Assembly: GCA_007133255.1 (NCBI GenBank)
Contig: SLMY01000118.1
Location: 1-5,429 of the forward strand
Direction of reading: 5' to 3'
DNA length: 5,429 nucleotides
Source: Clostridiales bacterium
Lineage (GTDB): Bacteria; Bacillota; Clostridia; Saccharofermentanales; UBA5734
The position numbers and the translations under genes are program-made. The stretch's first letter is position 1, and every line of letters begins with the position of its first letter. Positions 1-4,768 of this stretch are shown in pieces. The notes below the pieces were generated by a model. It was not told the DNA's origin, did no database searches, and saw only the letters and a list, made by a program, of their open reading frames with translations.

Positions 1-75
1 CAGCGCGGCGATGATATAGCTGAAAACAACAGCCGGGTGATAGATATGAAAAATATGTCTTGCGGGTTTACTCAT
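1..75 (-). CDS. Probable ECF transporter transmembrane subunit (EcfT/CbiQ family), N-terminal fragment
   Basis: Only the first 25 codons lie in the window; the gene runs off the left edge. The fragment starts MSKPARHIF and continues HIYHPAVVFSYIIAAL. A short polar start followed by an 'HP-x-V-x-F-x-Y' segment leading into a first membrane helix is how EcfT/CbiQ proteins, the scaffold subunit of energy-coupling-factor vitamin and metal importers, usually begin. The ATG overlaps the TGA of the upstream lipoprotein gene by 4 bp (ATGA), so the two are probably translationally coupled. Position in a cobalamin-riboswitch operon suggests a corrinoid ECF importer; ATPase and S-component genes would be expected further left. 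The identification rests on a short stretch and could be another membrane protein. Confidence 0.62.
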   Translation of the reverse strand, partial: MSKPARHIFHIYHPAVVFSYIIAAL

Positions 76-878
76 GGCAGGTCATTTCCCGAATCCATTG
101 TATAACGCCAGACAACTTCATCGCCCGGCGACAAACGGACCGCACCGGCACCGCGCATCACATATTCGCCATTCACACTGTATATCCAGCCGCTTTCCCT
201 GTTTACAGCCGTTATGCCCGCTATACCGGTTATAAACGTTGAACTTCCGCTGCCCTGATACGCGACCGCGATCTTATATTCACGGCCGGCTCGAATCAAA
301 AGATCAGCGACCGTTTCATCCGCTTCGATCATCATAACTGTTTCAGGCAATATGATACCGTCTTCCGGTACACCTGCCAGTCCGGCGGCCGCGGCAGATC
401 TGGCCTCAATATGTAAAACGGCGACTGGCTCTTCTGGAGCGCTGTCAGCTGTTGTGCCTGTCGTTTGTTCAGGTTCAGTTTTAGCGGTGGTCGCTTCCGT
501 TTCAGTTTTAGCGGTGGTCGCCTCCGGTTCAGTTCTAGTTTCGCTTGTTGTCTCACTCGGAACGGTTTCATCCGCTGATTTTTCTGTTTCAGCACCTGTC
601 GTTTCTATAGCTGATGTCTCATCCGCTGGTCTCTTTAGCGCGTTTGCCTCTTCAGATGTCTCCGACAACAGATCAGACGAAGAAGCATTCACTTCTTCGT
701 CTTCCTGTAACGCTTCATTCGTTTCAGTCTGTTCACTTGTGGAAAACGCTTCAGTTGATGTGAGTTGAGAGCCGGAACCAGACTGTGTTCCTGCGACACC
801 GCAGCCACCTGCTAAAACAGCAAAGCAAATCAGGATTGTGATCCATAACGTCCTTAGCTTTTTGTTTCTGTTAATCAT
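72..878 (-). CDS. Surface lipoprotein with Thr/Glu-rich stalk and C-terminal DUF4430 (transcobalamin C-terminal-like) domain
   Basis: The 268-residue product starts with a lipoprotein signal: charged INRNKK, a hydrophobic stretch at about 8-23, and a VLAGGC lipobox with Cys26 as the probable lipidated residue. Residues 27-150 are low complexity, rich in Thr, Glu, Ser and Ala, and contain three 9-residue repeats at 115-141; this looks like a flexible stalk. Residues about 152-265 resemble DUF4430, with the diagnostic block GWIYSVNGEY (230-239), then GAGAVRLSPGDEVVWRYT (243-260). This family is related to the C-terminal beta domain of transcobalamin/intrinsic factor. The gene follows the beta-propeller gene and overlaps the EcfT-like gene, all downstream of a cobalamin riboswitch, so a role in binding corrinoids outside the membrane is inferred. 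DUF4430 also occurs in proteins with no known B12 link. The Shine-Dalgarno is weak (AAAGG/CAGG, 10-14 nt upstream), but this start is needed for the signal peptide. Confidence 0.85.
   Translation of the reverse strand: MINRNKKLRTLWITILICFAVLAGGCGVAGTQSGSGSQLTSTEAFSTSEQTETNEALQEDEEVNASSSDLLSETSEEANALKRPADETSAIETTGAETEKSADETVPSETTSETRTEPEATTAKTETEATTAKTEPEQTTGTTADSAPEEPVAVLHIEARSAAAAGLAGVPEDGIILPETVMMIEADETVADLLIRAGREYKIAVAYQGSGSSTFITGIAGITAVNRESGWIYSVNGEYVMRGAGAVRLSPGDEVVWRYTMDSGNDLP
456..536 (-). repeat. 27-bp tandem repeat, about three copies, in the lipoprotein stalk
   Basis: A 27-bp unit repeats in frame. The 'ttcag' landmark recurs at 474, 501 and 528 on the plus strand. The two units nearest the left are almost identical; the third is diverged at DNA level. 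The encoded 9-residue units are TRTEPEATT, AKTETEATT and AKTEPEQTT (residues 115-141). Such repeats lengthen and shorten by slippage or recombination, so stalk length may vary among strains. Confidence 0.85.
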
Positions 879-912
879 GCAGTCTGTGCCTGCCTTTCTT
901 CTGTCAGCAAGG

Positions 913-940
913 CCCGGCAGCCTTTTGGCTGACTGCCGGG
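913..940 (-). other. Intercistronic hairpin between propeller and lipoprotein genes
   Basis: In the 87-bp gap between the two coding regions, CCCGGCAG and CTGCCGGG form a perfect 8-bp GC-rich stem. An inner CC/GG pair closes an AAAA loop, with a 4-nt bulge on one side. On the minus strand the hairpin is followed by CCTTGCTGAC rather than a T-tract, so it is not a typical intrinsic terminator. It may stabilise or mark processing of the transcript, giving different levels of the upstream and downstream products. Confidence 0.6.
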
Positions 941-965
941 ACTTCTGCTTTTCGTTAACAGTTCC

Positions 966-2549
966 TTATTTTTTTATCTGTTCATTATGTTTATCTTTTC
1001 TGCCTGACAAAACCAGGCCAGCTGCCAGCGACAGACTGAGGATTGTGAGCATGCTCATAATTACCAAACGCGTCCCGGCGAGTCTGCCTGTAGGCGGAAT
1101 GGCTTCCTGTTCGGTTTCATCAGCTTCTTCGGTTTCTTCAGTTTCCTCAGCCGCTTCAGATTTGCCGACAGCGAAAAGGTAACCAGAATCATTTGTGAAG
1201 TAAAGCACACCCTGCTCACCAGCGACTATATCCGCCATCGTGTAATTCTGATCTTCTTCATCCGGCACAAAAATCTCTGCCGCTTCAGCATCCAGGCTGC
1301 CTGACTCATATTTTAGCGTCATAAGGCTGCCGGGCACCGCGTTGATGGTGTAATAAAGATAGACCCCGTCATCATATGCCGTTGTCAAAACCGGGCTTGA
1401 CTGAATACCGGCCGATTCAATATCCACATCGGCCCAGCTGTCGTAGCCGGCAGTTTCAGCCGTGAACAGGACTTCCATCGACTTCGTGTCAATGACATGC
1501 ATGCCTTTACCACCGCCAAAATGGCCGGTTCCGGCATAGAGTCTATCCTGGTAGACAACAGGGGTGGTGGTTGACTGGATGCCAAGATCAAGAAGCTGCA
1601 GGCTCTCGGTGATAAAGAGCCCGTTCTCGTCAATCTCTATTTGCCCAACGCCGGATTCGGTGCCAAAATAAAGAAATTGACCCGCGATGGTGATAGCTGA
1701 TTTAATACTCTGCCCTGTCACTGCCTTCGCTTCAGGCGTGCCATCCTCACGATTAATCGCGAGCAGGTCCCCTTCCTGAGAACCAATATATACATATTGT
1801 TCAGTCAGGGCTACTTTGTTGCCTGAAAACGACATCTCTGTATCTTCGAAAAGCACCTTCAGCTGAGGTTCATCATCAGAAGACCGGGTATCCAGCGCCA
1901 GAATCGCGCCCGGAGCCTGCACGCGCCAGTTCTCATAATCATAATGACTGACCGGGATATACAGCATACCATCGCTGATCGTCATCGCGGATAACGCCTG
2001 ATAGTCGGCTATGGCTGTGCTGGTCCAGGCAGTCGTCATATTCGCCGCGTTAACGGCTTCAACAAAACCCTGGCCGTCAGCCTCGACAAATGTGTAAATG
2101 TGGTCGTCAGCATATACGATAGAAGGTGTTCCTTGATGCACAGACGCTGTCAGCTGCGCTTGCGCGGCGATTTCGCCCGCAGCGCTGATTTTCAGCAGTG
2201 AACGCCCTGTTGCCACATAGGCATAGCCATCGGCCAGAACTATATTGCTGATCGCGTCATATGAACCCTCATCTCTGACCCGGATTCTATAAGCCAGAGA
2301 AGCCTCCTGCGCTGAAACCGGTGTTTCATACGAAACAACCACGTTGTTCGTGGAATTGAGACCAGACTGGCCCCACACCGCCGCGAACAGGGTCCCGCTC
2401 AGCAAAGTCAGCATCATGACAAGCGTCAGCAGCGCGCTGCCTAGTTTCAAGCCTTTTCGCTTATAGATGCCGGATTTGCCAGGCTGTAGAGCCGGGTATT
2501 CGCTTCTGTTCTGATTTCTGCCATTTTCACTCATTTTTTTGTCTTTCAT
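966..2549 (-). CDS. Surface beta-propeller protein (PQQ-like repeats) with sortase-like IPPTG C-terminal anchor
   Basis: The product has 527 residues. A positively charged N-terminus (to about 35, including YKRKGLKLG) is followed by a hydrophobic signal segment at about 36-58. Residues about 90-463 show repeated short beta strands of the PQQ-like/WD40-like propeller type, for example GYAYVATGRSLLKIS, EQYVYIGSQEGDLLAIN, QFLYFGTESGVGQIEID, DRLYAGTGHFGGGKGMHVID and GVLYFTNDSGYLFAVGK. No enzymatic residues are evident, so binding or scaffolding is more likely than PQQ-dependent catalysis. A Glu/Thr-rich spacer (464-482) leads to IPPTG (484-488), a hydrophobic helix (about 494-516) and the tail GRKDKHNEQIKK, which is the layout of a sortase cell-wall signal. 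The first ATG is preferred because CGGAGG lies 8 nt upstream; Met6 has no such site. It is the first gene after the cobalamin riboswitch, so a part in corrinoid acquisition is inferred. Ligand unknown. Confidence 0.85.
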   Translation of the reverse strand: MKDKKMSENGRNQNRSEYPALQPGKSGIYKRKGLKLGSALLTLVMMLTLLSGTLFAAVWGQSGLNSTNNVVVSYETPVSAQEASLAYRIRVRDEGSYDAISNIVLADGYAYVATGRSLLKISAAGEIAAQAQLTASVHQGTPSIVYADDHIYTFVEADGQGFVEAVNAANMTTAWTSTAIADYQALSAMTISDGMLYIPVSHYDYENWRVQAPGAILALDTRSSDDEPQLKVLFEDTEMSFSGNKVALTEQYVYIGSQEGDLLAINREDGTPEAKAVTGQSIKSAITIAGQFLYFGTESGVGQIEIDENGLFITESLQLLDLGIQSTTTPVVYQDRLYAGTGHFGGGKGMHVIDTKSMEVLFTAETAGYDSWADVDIESAGIQSSPVLTTAYDDGVYLYYTINAVPGSLMTLKYESGSLDAEAAEIFVPDEEDQNYTMADIVAGEQGVLYFTNDSGYLFAVGKSEAAEETEETEEADETEQEAIPPTGRLAGTRLVIMSMLTILSLSLAAGLVLSGRKDKHNEQIKK

Positions 2550-2557
2550 TTAATCAT

Positions 2558-2563
2558 CCTCCG
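2558..2563 (-). promoter_or_regulatory. Ribosome-binding site of the propeller gene
   Basis: CGGAGG on the minus strand lies 8 nt from the ATG at 2549. It fixes the start and lies just beyond the riboswitch terminator, so translation depends on read-through. Confidence 0.8.
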
Positions 2564-2570
2564 ATCAGAC

Positions 2571-2605
2571 AATAAAAAAGCTTCTTCGCAGGCAGAAAAA
2601 GAAGC
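2571..2605 (-). terminator. Riboswitch-controlled intrinsic terminator
   Basis: On the minus strand GCTTCTT (2605-2599) pairs with AAGAAGC (2586-2580) in a 7-bp stem that a T-G pair can extend. TTTTTTATT follows at once. It sits between the cobalamin aptamer and the first gene, which is the usual place for the off-state terminator of a transcriptional riboswitch. Confidence 0.8.
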
Positions 2606-2620
2606 ATAAAGCTTCTCCTC
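2596..2620 (-). promoter_or_regulatory. Antiterminator hairpin competing with the riboswitch terminator
   Basis: On the minus strand GAGGAGAAGC (2620-2611) can pair with GCTTCTTTTT (2605-2596) around a TTTAT loop. This gives about 10 pairs, three of them G-U. It uses the whole 5' arm of the terminator, so the two structures are mutually exclusive. A further GAAGC lies in the 3' strand of aptamer stem P1 (2648-2644) and offers a route by which ligand binding could decide the outcome. The mechanism is inferred from pairing alone. Confidence 0.6.
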
Positions 2621-2640
2621 GTCACGCGCGAAGAAAAGGA

Positions 2641-2781
2641 CTTGCTTCAGCGCTGGTAATCTGGCTTCGTTTGACAGGCAATGTTGCCTGGTCAACGTTA
2701 CAGTGGCGGGACCGCACAGGCATTTAACCTGTTTCCCCAGATAAGGCATCACGTATGGAAAAGGACGCCTTGCCGAACAAG
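2641..2781 (-). promoter_or_regulatory. Cobalamin (vitamin B12) riboswitch aptamer
   Basis: Reading the minus strand, the conserved landmarks occur in order. P1 5' strand CTTGTTCGGC (2781-2772) pairs with GCTGAAGCAAG (2651-2641), with one bulge. GATGCC and TGGGGAA match the core around P2 and P3. A small CAGGTTAAATGCCTG stem-loop is followed by the near-invariant core GCGGTCCCGCCACTGTAA (2715-2698). A hairpin CGTTGAC...GTCAAACG follows (2697-2668). The B12 box AGCCAGATTACCAGC (2666-2652) closes the core. Together these are diagnostic of the AdoCbl/cobalamin riboswitch class. In Bacillota such elements usually reduce expression when cobalamin is plentiful, here through the terminator at 2571-2605. 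A 68-codon reading frame across the region is an artefact of this RNA. Confidence 0.95.
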
Positions 2782-2801
2782 CTATTCAGTTGTACCCTCT
2801 T

Positions 2802-2830
2802 ATCATATCACGGAAAACAAAATCCGCCAT
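2802..2830 (-). promoter_or_regulatory. Likely extended -10 promoter of the B12-regulated operon
   Basis: On the minus strand TGATATGAT (2810-2802) matches an extended -10 element (TG-n-TATGAT). Transcription would start near 2795, about 15 nt before riboswitch stem P1. No good -35 is seen; ATGGCG lies at the 17-bp position (2830-2825). Weak -35 sequences are common with extended -10 promoters. Confidence 0.55.
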
Positions 2831-3050
2831 AATCTTTTATTACGATTTTTAAAGATATTTTATGAAATAGCCAAGAAAACGCGCGGCTTGAGTCTTGAAG
2901 ATGAATCGGCTTTTATCTTATATTACTTGATTTGCGCAGCGGCAAAAACTGCCGTTACATACCGACAGCGGGAGTGCTTACCGCAACCTCGAGATTTCTT
3001 GATAATCAGGCATTTTGATATCTGCTTCATATTGTCCAATGAATAAAAAG
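2831..3050. other. Intergenic stretch with no recognised gene
   Basis: Both strands were read. The only sizeable open frame (plus strand, to 3046) begins inside the riboswitch antisense, lacks a ribosome-binding site and resembles no known family. A short CGGCA/TGCCG inverted repeat is present near 2940-2955. No tRNA or other RNA was recognised. Confidence 0.6.
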
Positions 3051-3053
3051 GCT

Positions 3054-3094
3054 AACAAAAAGCAGTTCCGGGGCACCACTCCCAGAACTGCTTT
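3054..3094 (-). terminator. Possible intrinsic terminator, long hairpin
   Basis: AAAGCAGTTC (3059-3068) pairs perfectly with GAACTGCTTT (3085-3094). An inner GGGG/TCCC stem continues it (3070-3073 with 3080-3083). On the minus strand the stem runs into TTTTTGTT, a fair T-tract; on the plus strand only TTTAACTT follows. It may end a minus-strand transcript that starts in the gap to the right, or serve as backup for the terminator at 3345-3375. It may instead be part of a plus-strand structured leader with the elements at 3100-3164. Confidence 0.5.
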
Positions 3095-3099
3095 AACTT

Positions 3100-3164
3100 G
3101 GAGGAGAAAAGTATGAAAGAAGGAGGTTAGCAATTCCTGTCTTGCTATGAATCTAATTTAGCAA
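3100..3164 (+). other. Micro-ORF with strong ribosome-binding site and alternative stem-loops; possible leader RNA or gene remnant
   Basis: GGAGGAG (3100-3106) sits 6 nt before ATG 3113, but the frame is only MKEGG then TAG (3113-3130). A second AAGGAGG (3120-3126) lies inside this frame. Next come TAGCAA (3128-3133), TTGCTA (3142-3147) and TAGCAA (3159-3164), so the middle copy can pair with either neighbour. GTTAGC (3126-3131) can also pair with GCTAAC at 3051-3056, enclosing the large hairpin. No gene follows on the plus strand. It may be a short leader-peptide RNA, a small RNA, or the start of a deleted gene. Confidence 0.3.
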
Positions 3165-3344
3165 AAGAGTTTGTCTATTTTTAAACACAAATGTGAACGT
3201 CATAAAAACAAATGCCTCACGTTTTACACTTAGATCTAGCCAGTCATGCAGGTTATATACAGATCACCCGTTCATCTGTACACATTCCATAATTAAAGCG
3301 AAAACCGCGGGATTGAACGGGCTGCTGCTGCTGAAAAACATCTT
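3165..3344. other. AT-rich intergenic stretch with a hairpin whose loop pairs downstream
   Basis: No protein gene is seen. TACAGAT (3258-3264) and ATCTGTA (3274-3280) form a 7-bp perfect stem with a 9-nt loop. Loop bases CCCGTTC (3267-3273) are complementary to GAACGGG (3315-3321), which would make a pseudoknot in RNA from either strand. This could be chance or part of an unrecognised structured RNA. Confidence 0.35.
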
Positions 3345-3375
3345 GAAAAAAGCTGACGTGTGATACGTCAGCTTT
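3345..3375 (-). terminator. Intrinsic terminator of the zinc-ribbon gene
   Basis: AAAGCTGACGT (3349-3359) and ACGTCAGCTTT (3365-3375) form an 11-bp perfect stem with a 5-nt loop. On the minus strand the stem runs into TTTTTTC. It begins about 40 bp past the stop codon of the gene at 3417. Confidence 0.88.
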
Positions 3376-3416
3376 CTGATAAACCAAAATAAGTGATTGA
3401 GATTAATAGATAGTGA

Positions 3417-4199
3417 TCAGCGGATCGGAACTATATCTGTACCGCTCTCCAGTGTTTCGGGACTGTTTGGTCTGGCCAGAAGATAGCCGCCGTCCGGTGT
3501 TATTACTTTGACCGTAACGGCGCGATAGACACGCCTGAAATCGTCCTGGTCAAAACCACGTATTTCCGCTCTTTCTTCAGCAAAACCCTTGAACAAGCTG
3601 ATCATGTCCGCTTCATTGATCGCTTCCGGCGATACAACTATTAAATATGAGTTGTCCAGCTGGCGGATAACCGCGGCTGTGTCGGGGTCAACATCAAAGG
3701 GGGTGTAGTCGGGCAGTGATGCCAGCAGTTCGGCCCGTACATTATCCCGGGTGATAATGAGAGGTGTGCTGATGCCGGCAATCAGGAGAACAACCGCGAT
3801 GAAAGCGATAATCAGCTTTCTGCGAAAGGCCGGGGGCAGTTTTGTATCCGGAAGTTTAATCGGATCTCTGTGCACATAGGCTTTAGGGGGTGCTTTTCGC
3901 GGCTTTCTTTTAGCTTCCTGAGCTGAACTCTGGCCAGCAGTATCAACAGGTGCTGCTTTTTTCTTTTTCTGACCGCCGGCACGTGAAGCAGTGCTTCCAT
4001 GGCCCGGCTGCAGACTTGGACCTTCATATTTCGGCTGGGGTTCATTGGGAAATTCATAACCCGAGGGGTCTTGCGCTATCTCAAATGCGGTTTTATTCGC
4101 AAAGACAGCATCACAGAAAAGGCAGTGGCCTTTTTCAGCATGAGAATCTAGATTCAGAATGGACCCGCAGTTGGGGCATCTGCCTTCTTTTAAAGCCAT
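3417..4199 (-). CDS. Zinc-ribbon, single-pass membrane protein of unknown function
   Basis: The product has 260 residues. A treble-clef-type zinc ribbon sits at the N-terminus: CPNC (8-11) and CLFC (26-29), 14 residues apart, able to bind one Zn. Residues 45-127 are disordered and Lys/Pro/Gln-rich, including a KKKK run at 78-81. One hydrophobic helix spans about 129-149, preceded by FRRK, which predicts a cytoplasmic N-terminus. Residues 150-260 would lie outside and look folded (LDNSYLIVVSPEAINEADMI, then YRAVTVKVITPDGGYLLARP), but I do not recognise the domain. AAGGAG lies 11 nt before the ATG, a little far but acceptable. The gene is monocistronic, with its own terminator, and diverges from the DUF3842 gene. 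Similar small proteins in Bacillota are annotated only as zinc-ribbon domain-containing. A sensor or scaffold role is possible but not shown. Confidence 0.8.
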   Translation of the reverse strand: MALKEGRCPNCGSILNLDSHAEKGHCLFCDAVFANKTAFEIAQDPSGYEFPNEPQPKYEGPSLQPGHGSTASRAGGQKKKKAAPVDTAGQSSAQEAKRKPRKAPPKAYVHRDPIKLPDTKLPPAFRRKLIIAFIAVVLLIAGISTPLIITRDNVRAELLASLPDYTPFDVDPDTAAVIRQLDNSYLIVVSPEAINEADMISLFKGFAEERAEIRGFDQDDFRRVYRAVTVKVITPDGGYLLARPNSPETLESGTDIVPIR

Positions 4200-4240
4200 A
4201 AGATAAGGTGCTCCTTTGTATGTATTAAATAAGATACGAA

Positions 4241-4268
4241 ATCATTTTTAATAAGAGATGGATGTCTA
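4241..4268 (-). promoter_or_regulatory. Candidate promoter of the zinc-ribbon gene
   Basis: On the minus strand TAGACA (4268-4263) matches the -35 consensus in five of six places. AATGAT (4246-4241), 16 bp on, is a weak -10 (four of six). The spacing suits a sigma-A promoter about 40 bp ahead of the start codon. The -35 overlaps the inverted repeat at 4264-4287. Confidence 0.35.
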
Positions 4269-4287
4269 CAGGTATTTTCTGTACGAC
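4264..4287. promoter_or_regulatory. Inverted repeat between divergent genes, possible operator
   Basis: GTC-TACAG, 7 nt, CTGTA-c-GAC form an imperfect palindrome. It overlaps the candidate -35 of the minus-strand gene and the -35/spacer region of the plus-strand promoter, a good place for a regulator acting on both. It matches no operator I know. Confidence 0.3.
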
Positions 4288-4297
4288 ATTATGATAT

Positions 4298-4303
4298 TAT
4301 AAT
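4298..4303 (+). promoter_or_regulatory. Candidate -10 element (TATAAT) for the DUF3842-galactokinase operon
   Basis: A perfect TATAAT lies 33 bp before the start codon. The hexamer 17 bp upstream (TTTTCT, 4275-4280) is a poor -35, so an activator may help or the match may be partly chance in AT-rich DNA. Confidence 0.45.
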
Positions 4304-4322
4304 GGCAAAATGATATGAAATC

Positions 4323-4329
4323 AAGGAGG
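4323..4329 (+). promoter_or_regulatory. Ribosome-binding site that fixes a TTG start
   Basis: AAGGAGG lies 7 nt before the TTG at 4337. No ATG or GTG is suitably placed nearby in this frame, and the TTG start gives the expected N-terminus of the family. Confidence 0.85.
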
Positions 4330-4336
4330 CTGAATT

Positions 4337-4750
4337 TTGAAGCGACTAGTTGTTATTGACGGACAGGGCGGGGGTCTTGGCAAAACGATCATTGAAAGGA
4401 TCAGAAAAGAGCCTTTTCAAAAATATGAGCTGATTGCCGCAGGTACGAACGCGGTCGCGACCGCGACCATGATACGGGCTGGCGCGGATGCCGGCGCCAC
4501 AGGTGAGTCAGCGATTATCTGGAACTGCCGCCATGCTGATGTAGTAGTGGGTGCTGTTGGTATTCTGGCAGCCGGTTCAATGCTGGGTGAGCTGAATGAG
4601 AATATGGCACTGGCGATTGGGTCATGCGAAGCGGTGAAGATCCTGATTCCCTTCAATACGTGCCGCCTTGAAATCGCCGGTATATCTGAAATTAGCCTGT
4701 CCGAACGGCTGGATCATATGATAGACTTGTTAAAGCACCATTTTGATTGA
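4337..4750 (+). CDS. DUF3842 family protein
   Basis: The product has 137 residues, about the usual length for DUF3842, a family common in clostridia and of unknown function. It begins with a strand and glycine-rich loop, KRLVVIDGQGGGLGKTIIER, resembling a nucleotide-binding Rossmann or P-loop turn, though not a full Walker A. Other typical segments are AAGTNAVATATMIRAGADAGATGE (34-57, in two parts AAGTNAVATATM and IRAGADAGATGE), DVVVGAVGILAAGSMLGEL and KILIPFNTC. No signal peptide or membrane helix is present, so it should be cytoplasmic. The start is TTG, set by the AAGGAGG 7 nt upstream. The galactokinase-like gene begins 18 bp after its stop, on the same strand with its own ribosome-binding site, so the two are probably co-transcribed. 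A metabolic or regulatory link to sugar use is only suggested by this. Confidence 0.88.
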   Translation: MKRLVVIDGQGGGLGKTIIERIRKEPFQKYELIAAGTNAVATATMIRAGADAGATGESAIIWNCRHADVVVGAVGILAAGSMLGELNENMALAIGSCEAVKILIPFNTCRLEIAGISEISLSERLDHMIDLLKHHFD

Positions 4751-4755
4751 TTCCC

Positions 4756-4761
4756 AGGAGG
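4756..4761 (+). promoter_or_regulatory. Ribosome-binding site of the galactokinase-like gene
   Basis: AGGAGG lies 7 nt before ATG 4769, giving optimal spacing and fixing the start. Confidence 0.8.
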
Positions 4762-4768
4762 TTAACCC

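Noticed and set aside
352..768. Ser/Val/Ala-rich open frame on the plus strand
   Set aside because: It is antisense to the repetitive Thr/Glu stalk of the lipoprotein; its composition only mirrors that low-complexity DNA.
838..1182. 114-codon plus-strand open frame across the propeller-lipoprotein junction
   Set aside because: Antisense to the ends of two well-supported genes, with no ribosome-binding site.
966..2549. PQQ-dependent dehydrogenase activity for the propeller protein
   Set aside because: The repeats match the general PQQ-like propeller fold, but the catalytic and cofactor-binding residues of quinoprotein dehydrogenases are not evident.
2546..2752. 68-codon open frame on the minus strand ending at the start of the propeller gene
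   Set aside because: It lies across the cobalamin riboswitch and its terminator; the conserved RNA explains the sequence, and there is no proper ribosome-binding site.
2681..3046. 121-codon open frame on the plus strand
   Set aside because: It starts in the riboswitch antisense, lacks a Shine-Dalgarno site and shows no recognisable family or domain.
3321..3333. Short GCT/CTG triplet run
   Set aside because: Four units only; no sign of function and easily due to chance.
3812..4201. Open frames on both strands overlapping the zinc-ribbon gene
   Set aside because: The zinc-ribbon frame has the CxxC pairs, membrane helix, ribosome-binding site and terminator; the others have none of these.
4271..4287. 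Possible CodY box near the DUF3842 promoter (ATTTTCTG)
   Set aside because: Only the left half resembles the 15-nt CodY consensus; the right half does not match.
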